A stretch of 37,335 nt of DNA, from assembly GCA_023458315.1 (NCBI GenBank), contig JAEXAH010000094.1:1-37335 (forward strand), in the 5' to 3' direction. The stretch's first letter is position 1; each line of letters opens with the position of its first letter. Of the stretch, positions 18,205-25,810 are shown piece after piece. A program made the translations under genes and the position numbers. The notes beneath the pieces are model-generated. The model saw nothing but the letters and a program-made list of their open reading frames with translations, made no database searches and was not told where the DNA came from. The stretch is from Pseudomonadota bacterium (GTDB lineage: Bacteria; Pseudomonadota; Alphaproteobacteria; Rhodospirillales; Magnetospirillaceae).

Positions 18205-19667
18205 CAGGATTGCATCCTCTTGATGGTGTTGGTGGTGCTTTGTCCCGCCACCAGATCGGCCAGCACGACCTTGCCGCCCCAGCCCATGACGTCGGCGGCG
18301 CCGACCACGGTGTCCACGGTGTAATCGGCGCCCTTGACCAGCACGTCGGGTTTCAGGGTGCGGATCAGTTCCAGCGGCGTGTCCTCGCCGAAGATCACCA
18401 CCAGATCGACGGCGGCCAGCGAGGCCAGCACGGTGCCCCGCGCCGATTCCGATTGCACCGGCCGGGTCGGCCCCTTGAGGCGGGCGACCGAGGCGTCGGA
18501 ATTGAGGCCGACCACCAGCCGGTCGCAGGCGGCCTTGGACTGGTTCAGCAGCGAGATATGGCCGGGATGCAGCAGGTCGAAACAGCCGTTGGTGAAGCCG
18601 ACCGAATAGCCCTTGCGCCGCCAGCGTTCCACCAGATCGGCGGCGGCCTCGCGGCCCAGCACCTTGGTTTCGGCCGATTGGATCTCGTCGTGATGCAGGG
18701 CCGACACCACTTCGGCGGCATAGGCCACGGCGGTGCCGACCTTGGCGACGACGATGCCCGCCGCCACGTTGGCGATGCGCGCCGCGTCGGCCAGCGCCGC
18801 CCCCGACGCCACCGCCGCCGCCAGGGTGGCGATCACCGTGTCGCCCGCGCCGGAAACGTCGAACACCTCGCGCGCCTCGGCCGGCAGATGGTGGATTTCC
18901 CCCTTGGCGGGCACCAGGGTCATGCCGTCCTGGCTGCGCGTCACCAGCACCGCCTCGACGCCGCAGGTGTCGATCAGGTGGCGGGCGGCGGCGACCACCG
19001 CGTCGTCGCTGTCCACCGGCATGCCGGTGGCCTCGTGCAGTTCCTTGCGGTTGGGGGTCAGCAGGGTGGCGCCGCGATAGCGGGTGTAGTCGGTGCCCTT
19101 GGGATCGACGATGACCTTTTTCCCGGCAGCGCGGGCACGGGCGATCAACTCGCCCACCACCGGCGGCGCCAGCACGCCCTTGCCGTAATCGGACAGCACC
19201 ACCACGCCCGCCGTGGCGATCAGTTCGTCGGCGCGGGCCAGCACCTGTTCGCGGCTGCGCTCGCTCAGGCCCGCGCGGGTTTCGCGGTCGGCGCGCAGCA
19301 ATTGCTGCGAACTGGCGAAGAACCGGGTCTTGATGGTGGTCTGGCGGCCCGGCTCGATCACCAGGCAGGGGTCGATCTCGGCATGTTCGCCCAGCAGGCG
19401 GCCGACCTCGCGCCCGGCCTCGTCGTCGCCGACCACGGCGACGAAGGCGGGGTGCGCCCCCAACGCCACCAGATTGCGCACCACGTTGCCGGCACCGCCC
19501 AGCATGGCGTCCTCGCGCTCCATGTACAGCACGGGGATGGGTGCCTCGGGCGAGATGCGATCGACCGAGCCGTAGACGAAACGGTCCAGCATGGCGTCGC
19601 CGATGCACAGCACCGGGGTGCCCTTCAGCTTTTCCACCCGTTCCACCAACGCCGAGATTTCTGTCAT
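18204..19667 (-). CDS. hldE: Bifunctional heptose-7-phosphate kinase / heptose-1-phosphate adenylyltransferase HldE
   Basis: HldE (RfaE) makes ADP-heptose for the inner core of lipopolysaccharide. The 487-aa protein has a PfkB-type kinase domain (about 1-320) with GGAGNVVRNL (57-66) and DVSGAGD, catalytic Asp276, then a nucleotidyltransferase domain (about 355-487) starting FTNGCFDLLHPGH, with the HxGH motif at 367-370. Length and domain order are those of the standard fused enzyme. ATG 19667 starts MTEISALVERVEKL. It is the first gene of a tightly coupled hldE-queF-queG unit. Confidence 0.97.
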   Translation of the reverse strand: MTEISALVERVEKLKGTPVLCIGDAMLDRFVYGSVDRISPEAPIPVLYMEREDAMLGGAGNVVRNLVALGAHPAFVAVVGDDEAGREVGRLLGEHAEIDPCLVIEPGRQTTIKTRFFASSQQLLRADRETRAGLSERSREQVLARADELIATAGVVVLSDYGKGVLAPPVVGELIARARAAGKKVIVDPKGTDYTRYRGATLLTPNRKELHEATGMPVDSDDAVVAAARHLIDTCGVEAVLVTRSQDGMTLVPAKGEIHHLPAEAREVFDVSGAGDTVIATLAAAVASGAALADAARIANVAAGIVVAKVGTAVAYAAEVVSALHHDEIQSAETKVLGREAAADLVERWRRKGYSVGFTNGCFDLLHPGHISLLNQSKAACDRLVVGLNSDASVARLKGPTRPVQSESARGTVLASLAAVDLVVIFGEDTPLELIRTLKPDVLVKGADYTVDTVVGAADVMGWGGKVVLADLVAGQSTTNTIKRMQS

Positions 19668-19858
19668 GCCACACCTGTCGGAAGCCTGCGGCTGCGTTAC
19701 CCCAGGCCCTGGCCGGATGCAAGCATTTCATCCGCCCCGGGGCGCGGCGGTGGAAAGACCGCCCCCGCATTTCGTTCTAGGAGAGCCTGGACGGCCGTTG
19801 TATTTTGACTGCACAGAAATACGGCCGCCGCGCGCGGCCGCACCAGAACGGGGAAGCG

Positions 19859-21190
19859 ATGAACGCGTCGGCGTTCGGGGACAAGCCACAGGAAATCGTC
19901 ACGTCGGAAAGCCTGCTTTTCGACGCGGCGGAGCGTGTGGGCCGCATCCGCGAGGGGCGGCTGGCCCTGCACCTGCATCTGTCGCAGTTGCAGCCCGCCA
20001 ACCGCGAGGATGCCAAGATCCGCATCGCCTTTCGCATGTTCGAAAGCATGGTGGACATGTTCCGCGGCCAGCTTTTCCTGCTGACCAATTCGGACGTGGT
20101 GCTGATCTGCAAGGACGCGCGGCTGGCCGATCTGGACGCCATCGTCTACAAGCTGCGGGCGCTGTTTTCCAAGGACCCGCTGACCTATACCGAAACCGCC
20201 CATGGCGAGGACCGCTTCGCCACCTTCTACGACCTGGAAAGCGAATACGACGCCTTCTTCGCGGTCTGCGCCCAATTGCTGTCCCAGGCCAAGAAGCGCC
20301 AGGAAAACGCCCGCACCGCACCGCAGATCCAGCCGCTGGACGCCCGCAACCTGAACCGCGTGCTGGAAGCCATCGGCGCCAGCGACATCGCGGGCGTGGT
20401 GCGGCGCCAGCCCTGCGTCCGCTTTTCCGACAAGATGATCGCCGAGGTGGCGTTCCAGGAATTCTTCATGTCCATCGCCGATCTGCAAAAGGTGCTGGCG
20501 CCCGACGTGAACATCCTGTCCAACCGCTGGCTGTTCCAGCATCTGTCCCAGGTGCTGGACCTGCGGGTGCTGTCGGTGTTGCAGGACGCGGGCTTCCGCA
20601 AGCTGCCGACGGCGTTCTCGGTCAACCTGAACATGGCCACCGTCAACACCCCGGCCTTCCAGAATTTCGAGACGGCGATCCGCGGCCGTGCCGGGCTGGT
20701 GGTGGAATTCCAGTTGGTGGACATCTTCAACAACCTGGACGGTTTTTTCCGTGCCCGCGACCTGCTGCGCGCACGCGGGCACAAGACGGTGCTGGACGGC
20801 CTGAACCCCATCACCCTGCAATTCATCGACGCGGAATTGTACGAAACCGACTTCGTCAAGGTGAACTGGTCGGGCGAGATGGCCGACGACGTCGTCACCG
20901 CCGATTTGCATTCGGCGCTGGGGCCGGTGGGGTTCGACCACGTCATCCTGTCGCGCTGCGACACCGAAAGCGCCATCGCCTGGGGCTTGAACCAGGGCAT
21001 CCGCCATTTCCAGGGCCGCTATCTGGATTCCATGGTGGCGGCCGTGACCATGGTGCAATGCGACAAGGCCGCCGCCTGCACCCTGGCGCAATGCACCCAG
21101 CGCCATGGCGTCATCTCGGGGCGGCCGCGCGTCGAATGCGGCAACAACGACATGCTCGACGCTTTCCCGCCCCTCAAGGCGCTGCGCTAG
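19859..21190 (+). CDS. Degenerate GGDEF-EAL protein, paralogue 1
   Basis: This 443-aa protein starts at ATG 19859 (MNASAFGDKPQE) after CGGGGAAG; a TTG at 19805 is less likely. Its N-terminal part (about 30-115) aligns by eye with a GGDEF fold: LALHLHLSQLQPANRED for the first strand and FLLTNSDVVLICKDARL at the signature hairpin, where GGDEF is replaced by NSDVV. The C-terminal half (about 195-420) is EAL-like: QEFFMSIADL stands where EAL lies, then VVEFQLVDIFNN and KTVLDGLNP in place of ELTE and DDFG, and FVKVNWSG for the LKID strand. Metal ligands and catalytic residues appear lost. No signal peptide or membrane segment. Probably a cytoplasmic non-enzymatic cyclic-di-GMP or protein-binding factor. 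Sixteen bases separate it from its paralogue. Confidence 0.8.
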   Translation: MNASAFGDKPQEIVTSESLLFDAAERVGRIREGRLALHLHLSQLQPANREDAKIRIAFRMFESMVDMFRGQLFLLTNSDVVLICKDARLADLDAIVYKLRALFSKDPLTYTETAHGEDRFATFYDLESEYDAFFAVCAQLLSQAKKRQENARTAPQIQPLDARNLNRVLEAIGASDIAGVVRRQPCVRFSDKMIAEVAFQEFFMSIADLQKVLAPDVNILSNRWLFQHLSQVLDLRVLSVLQDAGFRKLPTAFSVNLNMATVNTPAFQNFETAIRGRAGLVVEFQLVDIFNNLDGFFRARDLLRARGHKTVLDGLNPITLQFIDAELYETDFVKVNWSGEMADDVVTADLHSALGPVGFDHVILSRCDTESAIAWGLNQGIRHFQGRYLDSMVAAVTMVQCDKAAACTLAQCTQRHGVISGRPRVECGNNDMLDAFPPLKALR

Positions 21191-21206
21191 GCAAGGGGGG
21201 AGGACC

Positions 21207-22454
21207 ATGCTCGGAACCGCCGCGGGGTCGCGCGTCACCGCCCAGGAAAACCTGCTGATCGATTATCTGCACCGGCTGGAGCGGCACCGGACCGAGCGCC
21301 GCGCCGTGCATGTGCACCTGTCGGAACTGCTGAGCCAGAACCGGCGCGAGCACCACATGCGCATCGCCGCCAGCACCTTCGAGGGGCTGGTGAAGATGTT
21401 GCAGGCCCAGGTCTTCACCATGGCCAACGGCGATTTGATGGTGGTCTACAAGGCCCAGGCCCAGGACGAGGTGGAATCGGCCATCGTCAAGCTGCGGTTC
21501 CTGTTCTCGGACGACCCGCTGATCATCGAGGACGCCCAGGGCCGCAAGGGCGCCTTTTGCACCTGGTACGACCTGGAACGCGAATACGACGTGCTGGTGT
21601 CGCTGGCGCAGAAGATGTTGCAGGAGGAACAGAACCGCCGCCGCGCCGAGCAAGAGGCGTCGGCCCGCCAGAACCGCCAGCACGAGGCGCCCAAGGGCGC
21701 GCCCTTCACCCCCGATTTGCTGGCCCGGGTCGAGGCGGCGCTGGGCCAGGCCGATCTGGCCAATCTGACGCGCCGTCAGGCGGTGTGCGCCGTGGTCGGC
21801 CAGGCGCCGCCGCAGCCGGTGTTCCACGAATTGTTCATTTCCATCGCCGATCTGCGCCAGACGCTGATGCCCAGCGTCAACATGAATTCCAGTCCGTGGC
21901 TGTTCCAGCAACTGACCGAAACCCTGGACCGCCGGGTGCTGTCGCTGCTGAACAAGCATGACGACCGCACGCTGGAAGGCGACATCAGCATCAATCTCAA
22001 CGTCTCGACCATCCTGTCGCCGGAATTCATGGTGTTCGACGACAACGTCAAGGCGGGCATGCGCGGCACCATCGTGCTGGAACTGCAAAAGGTCGACATC
22101 TTCGCCGATCTGGGCGCCTATCTGTTCGCCCGCGACTTCGCCCATGATCGCGGCTACCGCATCTGCATCGACGGCCTCAGCTATTCCATGCTGCCCTTCG
22201 TCGACCGGGAACGGCTGGGCGCCGATCTGATCAAGCTGATCTGGGACCCGTCGCTGACCGAGGAAAAGGACAAGAAGACCGACGCCCTGCGCCGCATCGG
22301 CGTCACCCGCATCATCCTGGCGCGCTGCGACACGCCCTCGGCCATCGAATACGGCCATTCGGTGGGCATCACGCTGTTCCAGGGGCGGCATGTGGAACAG
22401 TCGCTGATGGGCGACATGCGCCGTCGCGGTCTGGGGCGCGCCCGACCACGCTGA
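21207..22454 (+). CDS. Degenerate GGDEF-EAL protein, paralogue 2
   Basis: This 415-aa protein starts at ATG 21207 (MLGTAAGSRVTAQENLL) behind GGGGGGAGG. It is homologous to the preceding gene over its whole length: AVHVHLSELLSQNRRE, FTMANGDLMVVYK at the GGDEF position (NGDLM), ATWYDLEREYDVL-type linker, FHELFISIADLRQTLMPSVNMN (HEL in place of EAL), INLNVSTILSPEF, IVLELQKVDIFADL, ICIDGLSYSMLPFVD and DLIKLIWDP. Paralogue 2 has an extra Gln/Arg/Glu-rich linker (about 140-170). Both domains lack the usual catalytic residues. It ends 19 bp from the convergent DUF2249 gene. The two genes are likely one operon made by duplication. Confidence 0.8.
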   Translation: MLGTAAGSRVTAQENLLIDYLHRLERHRTERRAVHVHLSELLSQNRREHHMRIAASTFEGLVKMLQAQVFTMANGDLMVVYKAQAQDEVESAIVKLRFLFSDDPLIIEDAQGRKGAFCTWYDLEREYDVLVSLAQKMLQEEQNRRRAEQEASARQNRQHEAPKGAPFTPDLLARVEAALGQADLANLTRRQAVCAVVGQAPPQPVFHELFISIADLRQTLMPSVNMNSSPWLFQQLTETLDRRVLSLLNKHDDRTLEGDISINLNVSTILSPEFMVFDDNVKAGMRGTIVLELQKVDIFADLGAYLFARDFAHDRGYRICIDGLSYSMLPFVDRERLGADLIKLIWDPSLTEEKDKKTDALRRIGVTRIILARCDTPSAIEYGHSVGITLFQGRHVEQSLMGDMRRRGLGRARPR

Positions 22455-22473
22455 TCGGGCGCGGCGTCCGGGC

Positions 22474-22737
22474 TCAGCCGCTACAGGTGCCGCAGCACGA
22501 CGCGCTTTCGCGGGCCTTGGCGATGCGCACCCGCCACAATTGCGGGCCTTCCTCCAGATAGCTCCATTCGAACTTGCCCGAGCGTTCGGCGGTGAACTGG
22601 TCGTACAGCGGACGCGGGTCGTGGTCGTTGACCAGTTCGAAGGCGGCACCCGGCGTCAGGGCGTCGAAGGTCGAGAAAATTTGCGGGTGACGGTCGCGCG
22701 GGGCGATGGTGCGGACGTCGAGGACGGTCTGGCTCAT
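22474..22737 (-). CDS. DUF2249 domain protein with C-terminal CCGTC motif
   Basis: This 87-aa cytoplasmic protein begins MSQTVLDVRTIAPRDRHPQIFSTFDAL. The DUF2249 fold (a TusA-like small domain) covers nearly all of it: DALTPGAAFELVNDHDPRPLYDQF and SYLEEGPQLWRVRIAK. It ends ESASCCGTCSG, a cysteine cluster that could bind a metal or take part in thiol chemistry. DUF2249 proteins are often found with hemerythrin domains or nitrogen-oxide respiration genes; their biochemical role is not settled. ATG 22737 has a TGGAG site. A TTGA-N6-TCAA box about 58 bp upstream suggests control by an FNR/NNR-type regulator. Confidence 0.88.
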   Translation of the reverse strand: MSQTVLDVRTIAPRDRHPQIFSTFDALTPGAAFELVNDHDPRPLYDQFTAERSGKFEWSYLEEGPQLWRVRIAKARESASCCGTCSG

Positions 22738-22794
22738 GACGGGACTCCAGGCTGAAAGGATGCATACCCAAGCAGGTTGGTCGGGCATGAGTCC

Positions 22795-22808
22795 TTGAGC
22801 CCGGTCAA
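22795..22808. promoter_or_regulatory. Candidate FNR/NNR-type box between DUF2249 and ABC transporter genes
   Basis: TTGAGCCCGGTCAA fits the TTGA-N6-TCAA palindrome of the FNR/CRP superfamily. Its centre is about 65 bp from the DUF2249 start codon and 50 bp from the ABC ATPase start. A TATGCA -10-like box on the minus strand (22766-22761) would place it near -47 of the DUF2249 promoter, slightly off the classic -41.5. Confidence 0.4.
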
Positions 22809-22851
22809 GTTGCCCCTTTGCGCGGCGGGCGGCGGCTGGTTAAATCGTCGG

Positions 22852-23598
22852 ATGCATGATCCGGCCTTGCAGGTGCAGAACCTGACCAAGCATTTCGGCG
22901 GCGTCGCCGCCGTGAATGATTTGTCCTTCAGCGTGGCGCGCGGCACCACGGTGGCGTTGCTGGGCGGCAATGGCGCGGGCAAGACCACCACGCTCTCCAT
23001 GCTGCTGGGGCTGCTGCTGCCCACTTCCGGCAGCATCCGCGTGCTGGGCGAGGACATGGCGCGGCACCGCTATCGGGTGCTGCCGCGCCTGAATTTCTCG
23101 AGCCCCTATGTGGACCTGCCCAACCGCCTGACCGCGCGCGAGAACCTGACGGTGTACGGCCACCTGTACGGGGTGCGGTCGCTGCGCACGCGCATCGCCG
23201 ATCTGGCCGAGGCGCTGGACCTGGGCGATTTCCTCGACCGGCCGGTGGGGAAATTGTCGGCGGGGCAAAAGACCCGCGTCGCCTTGGCCAAGGCGCTGCT
23301 GAATCGCCCGGAACTGTTGTTGCTGGACGAGCCGACGGCGTCGCTGGACCCCGACACCGCCGATTGGATGCGCGGGTATTTCCAAGATTACCAGCGCGCC
23401 ACCGGGGCGACCATCCTGTTGGCCTCGCACAACATGACCGAGGTGGAGCGGCTGGCCGACGACGTGCTGATGCTGAAGGCCGGGCGGCTGGTGGACCAGG
23501 GCTCGCCCCAGGCGCTGGTGGCCCGCTACGGCCGCGCCACCATGGAAGAGGTGTTTCTGGACATCGCCCGCGACCGCCGGGCGGGGGAGGGGGCATGA
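22852..23598 (+). CDS. ABC transporter ATP-binding protein (ABC-2 exporter type)
   Basis: This 248-aa ATPase powers a membrane exporter. Walker A is GGNGAGKT (38-45), the signature LSAGQ lies in GKLSAGQKTRVALAKAL, Walker B is LLLLDEPTAS and the switch His is in LLASHNMTEVERLADD. ATG 22852 (MHDPALQVQNLTKHFGG) fits the family start, although no strong ribosome-binding site precedes it. The stop overlaps the start of the permease by four bases (ATGA). Overall similarity is to NodI/CcmA-like drug or polysaccharide exporters; the substrate is unknown. Confidence 0.95.
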   Translation: MHDPALQVQNLTKHFGGVAAVNDLSFSVARGTTVALLGGNGAGKTTTLSMLLGLLLPTSGSIRVLGEDMARHRYRVLPRLNFSSPYVDLPNRLTARENLTVYGHLYGVRSLRTRIADLAEALDLGDFLDRPVGKLSAGQKTRVALAKALLNRPELLLLDEPTASLDPDTADWMRGYFQDYQRATGATILLASHNMTEVERLADDVLMLKAGRLVDQGSPQALVARYGRATMEEVFLDIARDRRAGEGA

Positions 23599-24392
23599 GG
23601 GCATCCCTGCGGCGCGTCTTCGCCATGGTGCTGCGCCATCTCTACATCCTGCGCGGGTCGTGGCCGCGCGTGCTGGAAATGGCCTATTGGCCCGCCGTCA
23701 ACATGGTGGTGTGGGGCTTCACCAGCCAGTTCTTTCGCGGCCATTCCGACTGGGTGGCCCAGGCGGGCGGCATCCTGATCGGCGCGGTGCTGCTGTGGGA
23801 CGTGATGTTCCGCGGCAATCTGGGGGTGGCGCTGACCTTCATGGAGGAAATGTGGTCGCGCAATCTGGGGCATCTGTCGGTCAGTCCGTTGCGGCCGCAC
23901 GAACTGGTGGCGGCCATGCTGACCATGAGCCTGATCCGCACCACCATCGGCGTGCTGCCGGCGGTGTTGCTGGCCATTCCGCTCTATCATTTCTCGCTGT
24001 TCGATCTGGGGCTGCCGCTGCTGGCGTTCTGGATCAACCTGATGGTCAGCGGCTGGACGGTGGGCCTGGCGGTGTCGGCACTGGTGCTGCGCTTCGGCCT
24101 GGGCGCCGAAAGCCTGGCCTGGGTGACGATCTTCGCGGTGGCGCCGTTGGCGGGCATCTATTACCCGGTGTCCACCCTGCCCGGCTGGTTGCAGCCGGTG
24201 GCCTGGGCGCTGCCGCCCGCTTATGTGTTCGAGGGCATGCGCGCCATGATGATCGACCACGTCTTCCGCTGGGATCTGCTGGGCGGCGCCACCGGGTTGA
24301 ACCTGCTGTATCTGGCCGCCGCCGCCGGGCTGTTCCTGCGGGTGCATCACGTCGCCCGCCGTCGCGGATTGCTGCTGAATGTCGGCGAATAG
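23595..24392 (+). CDS. ABC-2 type transporter permease
   Basis: This 265-aa integral membrane protein has about six hydrophobic segments (for instance WPAVNMVVWGF, GGILIGAVLLWDVMF, TTIGVLPAVLLAIPL, LPLLAFWINLMVSGWTVGLAVSALVL, WVTIFAVAPLAGIYYPVSTLPGW and the C-terminal GLNLLYLAAAAGLFL). The motif YYPVSTLPGWLQPVAWALPPAYVFEGMR near the last helices is typical of ABC-2 permeases. It is translationally coupled to the ATPase gene by ATGA and the two should form one exporter with a dimeric membrane part. Substrate unknown. Confidence 0.93.
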   Translation: MRASLRRVFAMVLRHLYILRGSWPRVLEMAYWPAVNMVVWGFTSQFFRGHSDWVAQAGGILIGAVLLWDVMFRGNLGVALTFMEEMWSRNLGHLSVSPLRPHELVAAMLTMSLIRTTIGVLPAVLLAIPLYHFSLFDLGLPLLAFWINLMVSGWTVGLAVSALVLRFGLGAESLAWVTIFAVAPLAGIYYPVSTLPGWLQPVAWALPPAYVFEGMRAMMIDHVFRWDLLGGATGLNLLYLAAAAGLFLRVHHVARRRGLLLNVGE

Positions 24393-24429
24393 GGTACAGT
24401 GACGCTCTGACCGGGAACGAGGCCGCCGC

Positions 24430-25203
24430 GTGTCGAACCTGCCCCCCGCCTATCCCTCGCAATGGACCGACGTGGTCGATCTGCGCGACTTCTATGCCTC
24501 CAGCCTGGGGCAGATGGCGCAGCGCCTGATCCGCCGCCAGTTGCGCGCCCTGTGGCCCGACACGCGCGGCCAGCGGGTGCTGGGGCTGGGCTTCGCCACG
24601 CCGTTCCTGCGCCCCTTCCTGGCCGAAGCCGAACGGGTGGTGGCGGTGATGCCCGCCAGCCAGGGCGTGCTGCCATGGCCGCCGGAAGGGCCGGGCATGA
24701 CCCTGCTGGCCGACGAAACCGACCTGCCGCTGCCCGATCGCTGCATGGACCGCATCGTGCTGGTGCACGCCCTGGAGGCCACCGAGCAGGTGCGCGGCAT
24801 GATGCGCGAATTGTGGCGGGTGCTGGCCGATGGCGGCCGTCTGGTGATGGTGGCGCCCAACCGGCGCGGCATCTGGGCACGGCTGGACCGCACGCCGTTC
24901 GGCCAGGGCCGCCCCTACAGCACCGGCCAGTTGGCGCGCCTGCTGCGCGACAACATGTTCACGCCGGTGTCCACCTGCGGCGCGCTGTTCCTGCCGCCGA
25001 CCAGTTCACGCATGCTGCTGCGCTCGGCCGTGGCGGTCGAGGATCTGGGCAGCCGCTGGTTCGAGGGCTTCGCCGGGGTGGTGATGGTCGAGGCCACCAA
25101 GCAAATCTATGCCGCCACGCCGCTGCGCCGGGAAAAGGGCAAGCGGCGCGGCTATCTGCCGGTGGCGCAGGGGTTTTCGCGGGATATCAGTTCTTGCGGC
25201 TGA
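24430..25203 (+). CDS. Class I SAM-dependent methyltransferase
   Basis: This 257-aa protein has a Methyltransf_11-type core. VLGLGFATPFL (about 50-60) matches the SAM-binding motif I in weakened form (no GxGxG), LLADETDLPLPDRCMDRIVLVHALEA is motif II/III, and ELWRVLADGGRLVMVAPNRRGIWAR is the post-motif strand. GTG 24430 follows CGAGG. It is 37 bp behind the ABC permease, so possibly in its operon. The end overlaps the metW end by 17 bp tail to tail. Related alphaproteobacterial proteins are annotated only as methyltransferases; the substrate is unknown. Confidence 0.85.
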   Translation: MSNLPPAYPSQWTDVVDLRDFYASSLGQMAQRLIRRQLRALWPDTRGQRVLGLGFATPFLRPFLAEAERVVAVMPASQGVLPWPPEGPGMTLLADETDLPLPDRCMDRIVLVHALEATEQVRGMMRELWRVLADGGRLVMVAPNRRGIWARLDRTPFGQGRPYSTGQLARLLRDNMFTPVSTCGALFLPPTSSRMLLRSAVAVEDLGSRWFEGFAGVVMVEATKQIYAATPLRREKGKRRGYLPVAQGFSRDISSCG

Positions 25204-25810
25204 GCACGAACAGGCCCTGGGTGGCCAGCAGGTTGGCCAGGCAGCCGCGTCCGTCCAGCGGCAGCACGCCGCCCGCATTGTTCAGGGCGATGGCCCGGTC
25301 CACGGTGATGCCCAATTCGTCGCACAGCGCCAGGAAGTCGCGGATGGTGCAGAAATGGATGTTGGGCGTGTCGTACCATTCGTAGGTCAGGGTGTCCGTG
25401 ACCGGCATGCGGCCCTTGAGCCCCAGCGACAGCCGCACCCGCCAATGGCCGAAATTGGGAAACGACACGATGGCCCGCCGTCCGATGCGCAGCATGTGGT
25501 TCAGCACGGTCTTGGGTTCGTAGGTGGCCTGAAGCGTCTGGCTCAGGATCACCGTGTCGAAGGCGCCGGACGGGTAATCCTTGAGGTCGGTGTCGGCGTC
25601 GCCCTGGATCACCGACAGACCTTGCGCCACCGCCGCCGACACCCCGGCCATGCTCAACTCGACGCCGCGCCCGTCCACGTCCTTGTGGCGGCCCAGCCAC
25701 GCCAGCAGGGTGCCGTCGCCGCACCCGACGTCCAGCACGCGCGAGCCGTTGTCCACCATGTCGGCGATCAGCCGCAGATCGACGCGCAGGCTGCCCAGGG
25801 ACATGATCAT
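25187..25810 (-). CDS. metW: Methionine biosynthesis protein MetW
   Basis: This 207-aa methyltransferase-like protein pairs with MetX in methionine synthesis. SAM-type motif I is RVLDVGCGDGTLLAWL (24-39). Other landmarks of MetW are LSMAGVSAAVAQGLSVIQGDADTDL, FDTVILSQTLQATYEP, RRAIVSFPNFGHWRVRLSL and TYEWYDTPNIHFCTIRDF. Its start overlaps the metX stop by four bases. MetW is needed for, or enhances, MetX activity in several proteobacteria. The 3' end overlaps the convergent methyltransferase gene by 17 bp. Confidence 0.97.
   Translation of the reverse strand: MIMSLGSLRVDLRLIADMVDNGSRVLDVGCGDGTLLAWLGRHKDVDGRGVELSMAGVSAAVAQGLSVIQGDADTDLKDYPSGAFDTVILSQTLQATYEPKTVLNHMLRIGRRAIVSFPNFGHWRVRLSLGLKGRMPVTDTLTYEWYDTPNIHFCTIRDFLALCDELGITVDRAIALNNAGGVLPLDGRGCLANLLATQGLFVLSRKN

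Noticed and set aside
17746..19770. Minus-strand frame of 674 codons covering hldE and queF
   Set aside because: Its first part is an out-of-frame reading of hldE (Arg/Gly/His-rich); only the last 152 codons are real and they are QueF, which starts at 18204.
22777..22851. Longer start (TTG 22777) for the ABC ATPase
   Set aside because: The extra 25 residues match nothing in ABC ATPases and would cover the candidate FNR box; the ATG at 22852 fits the family start.
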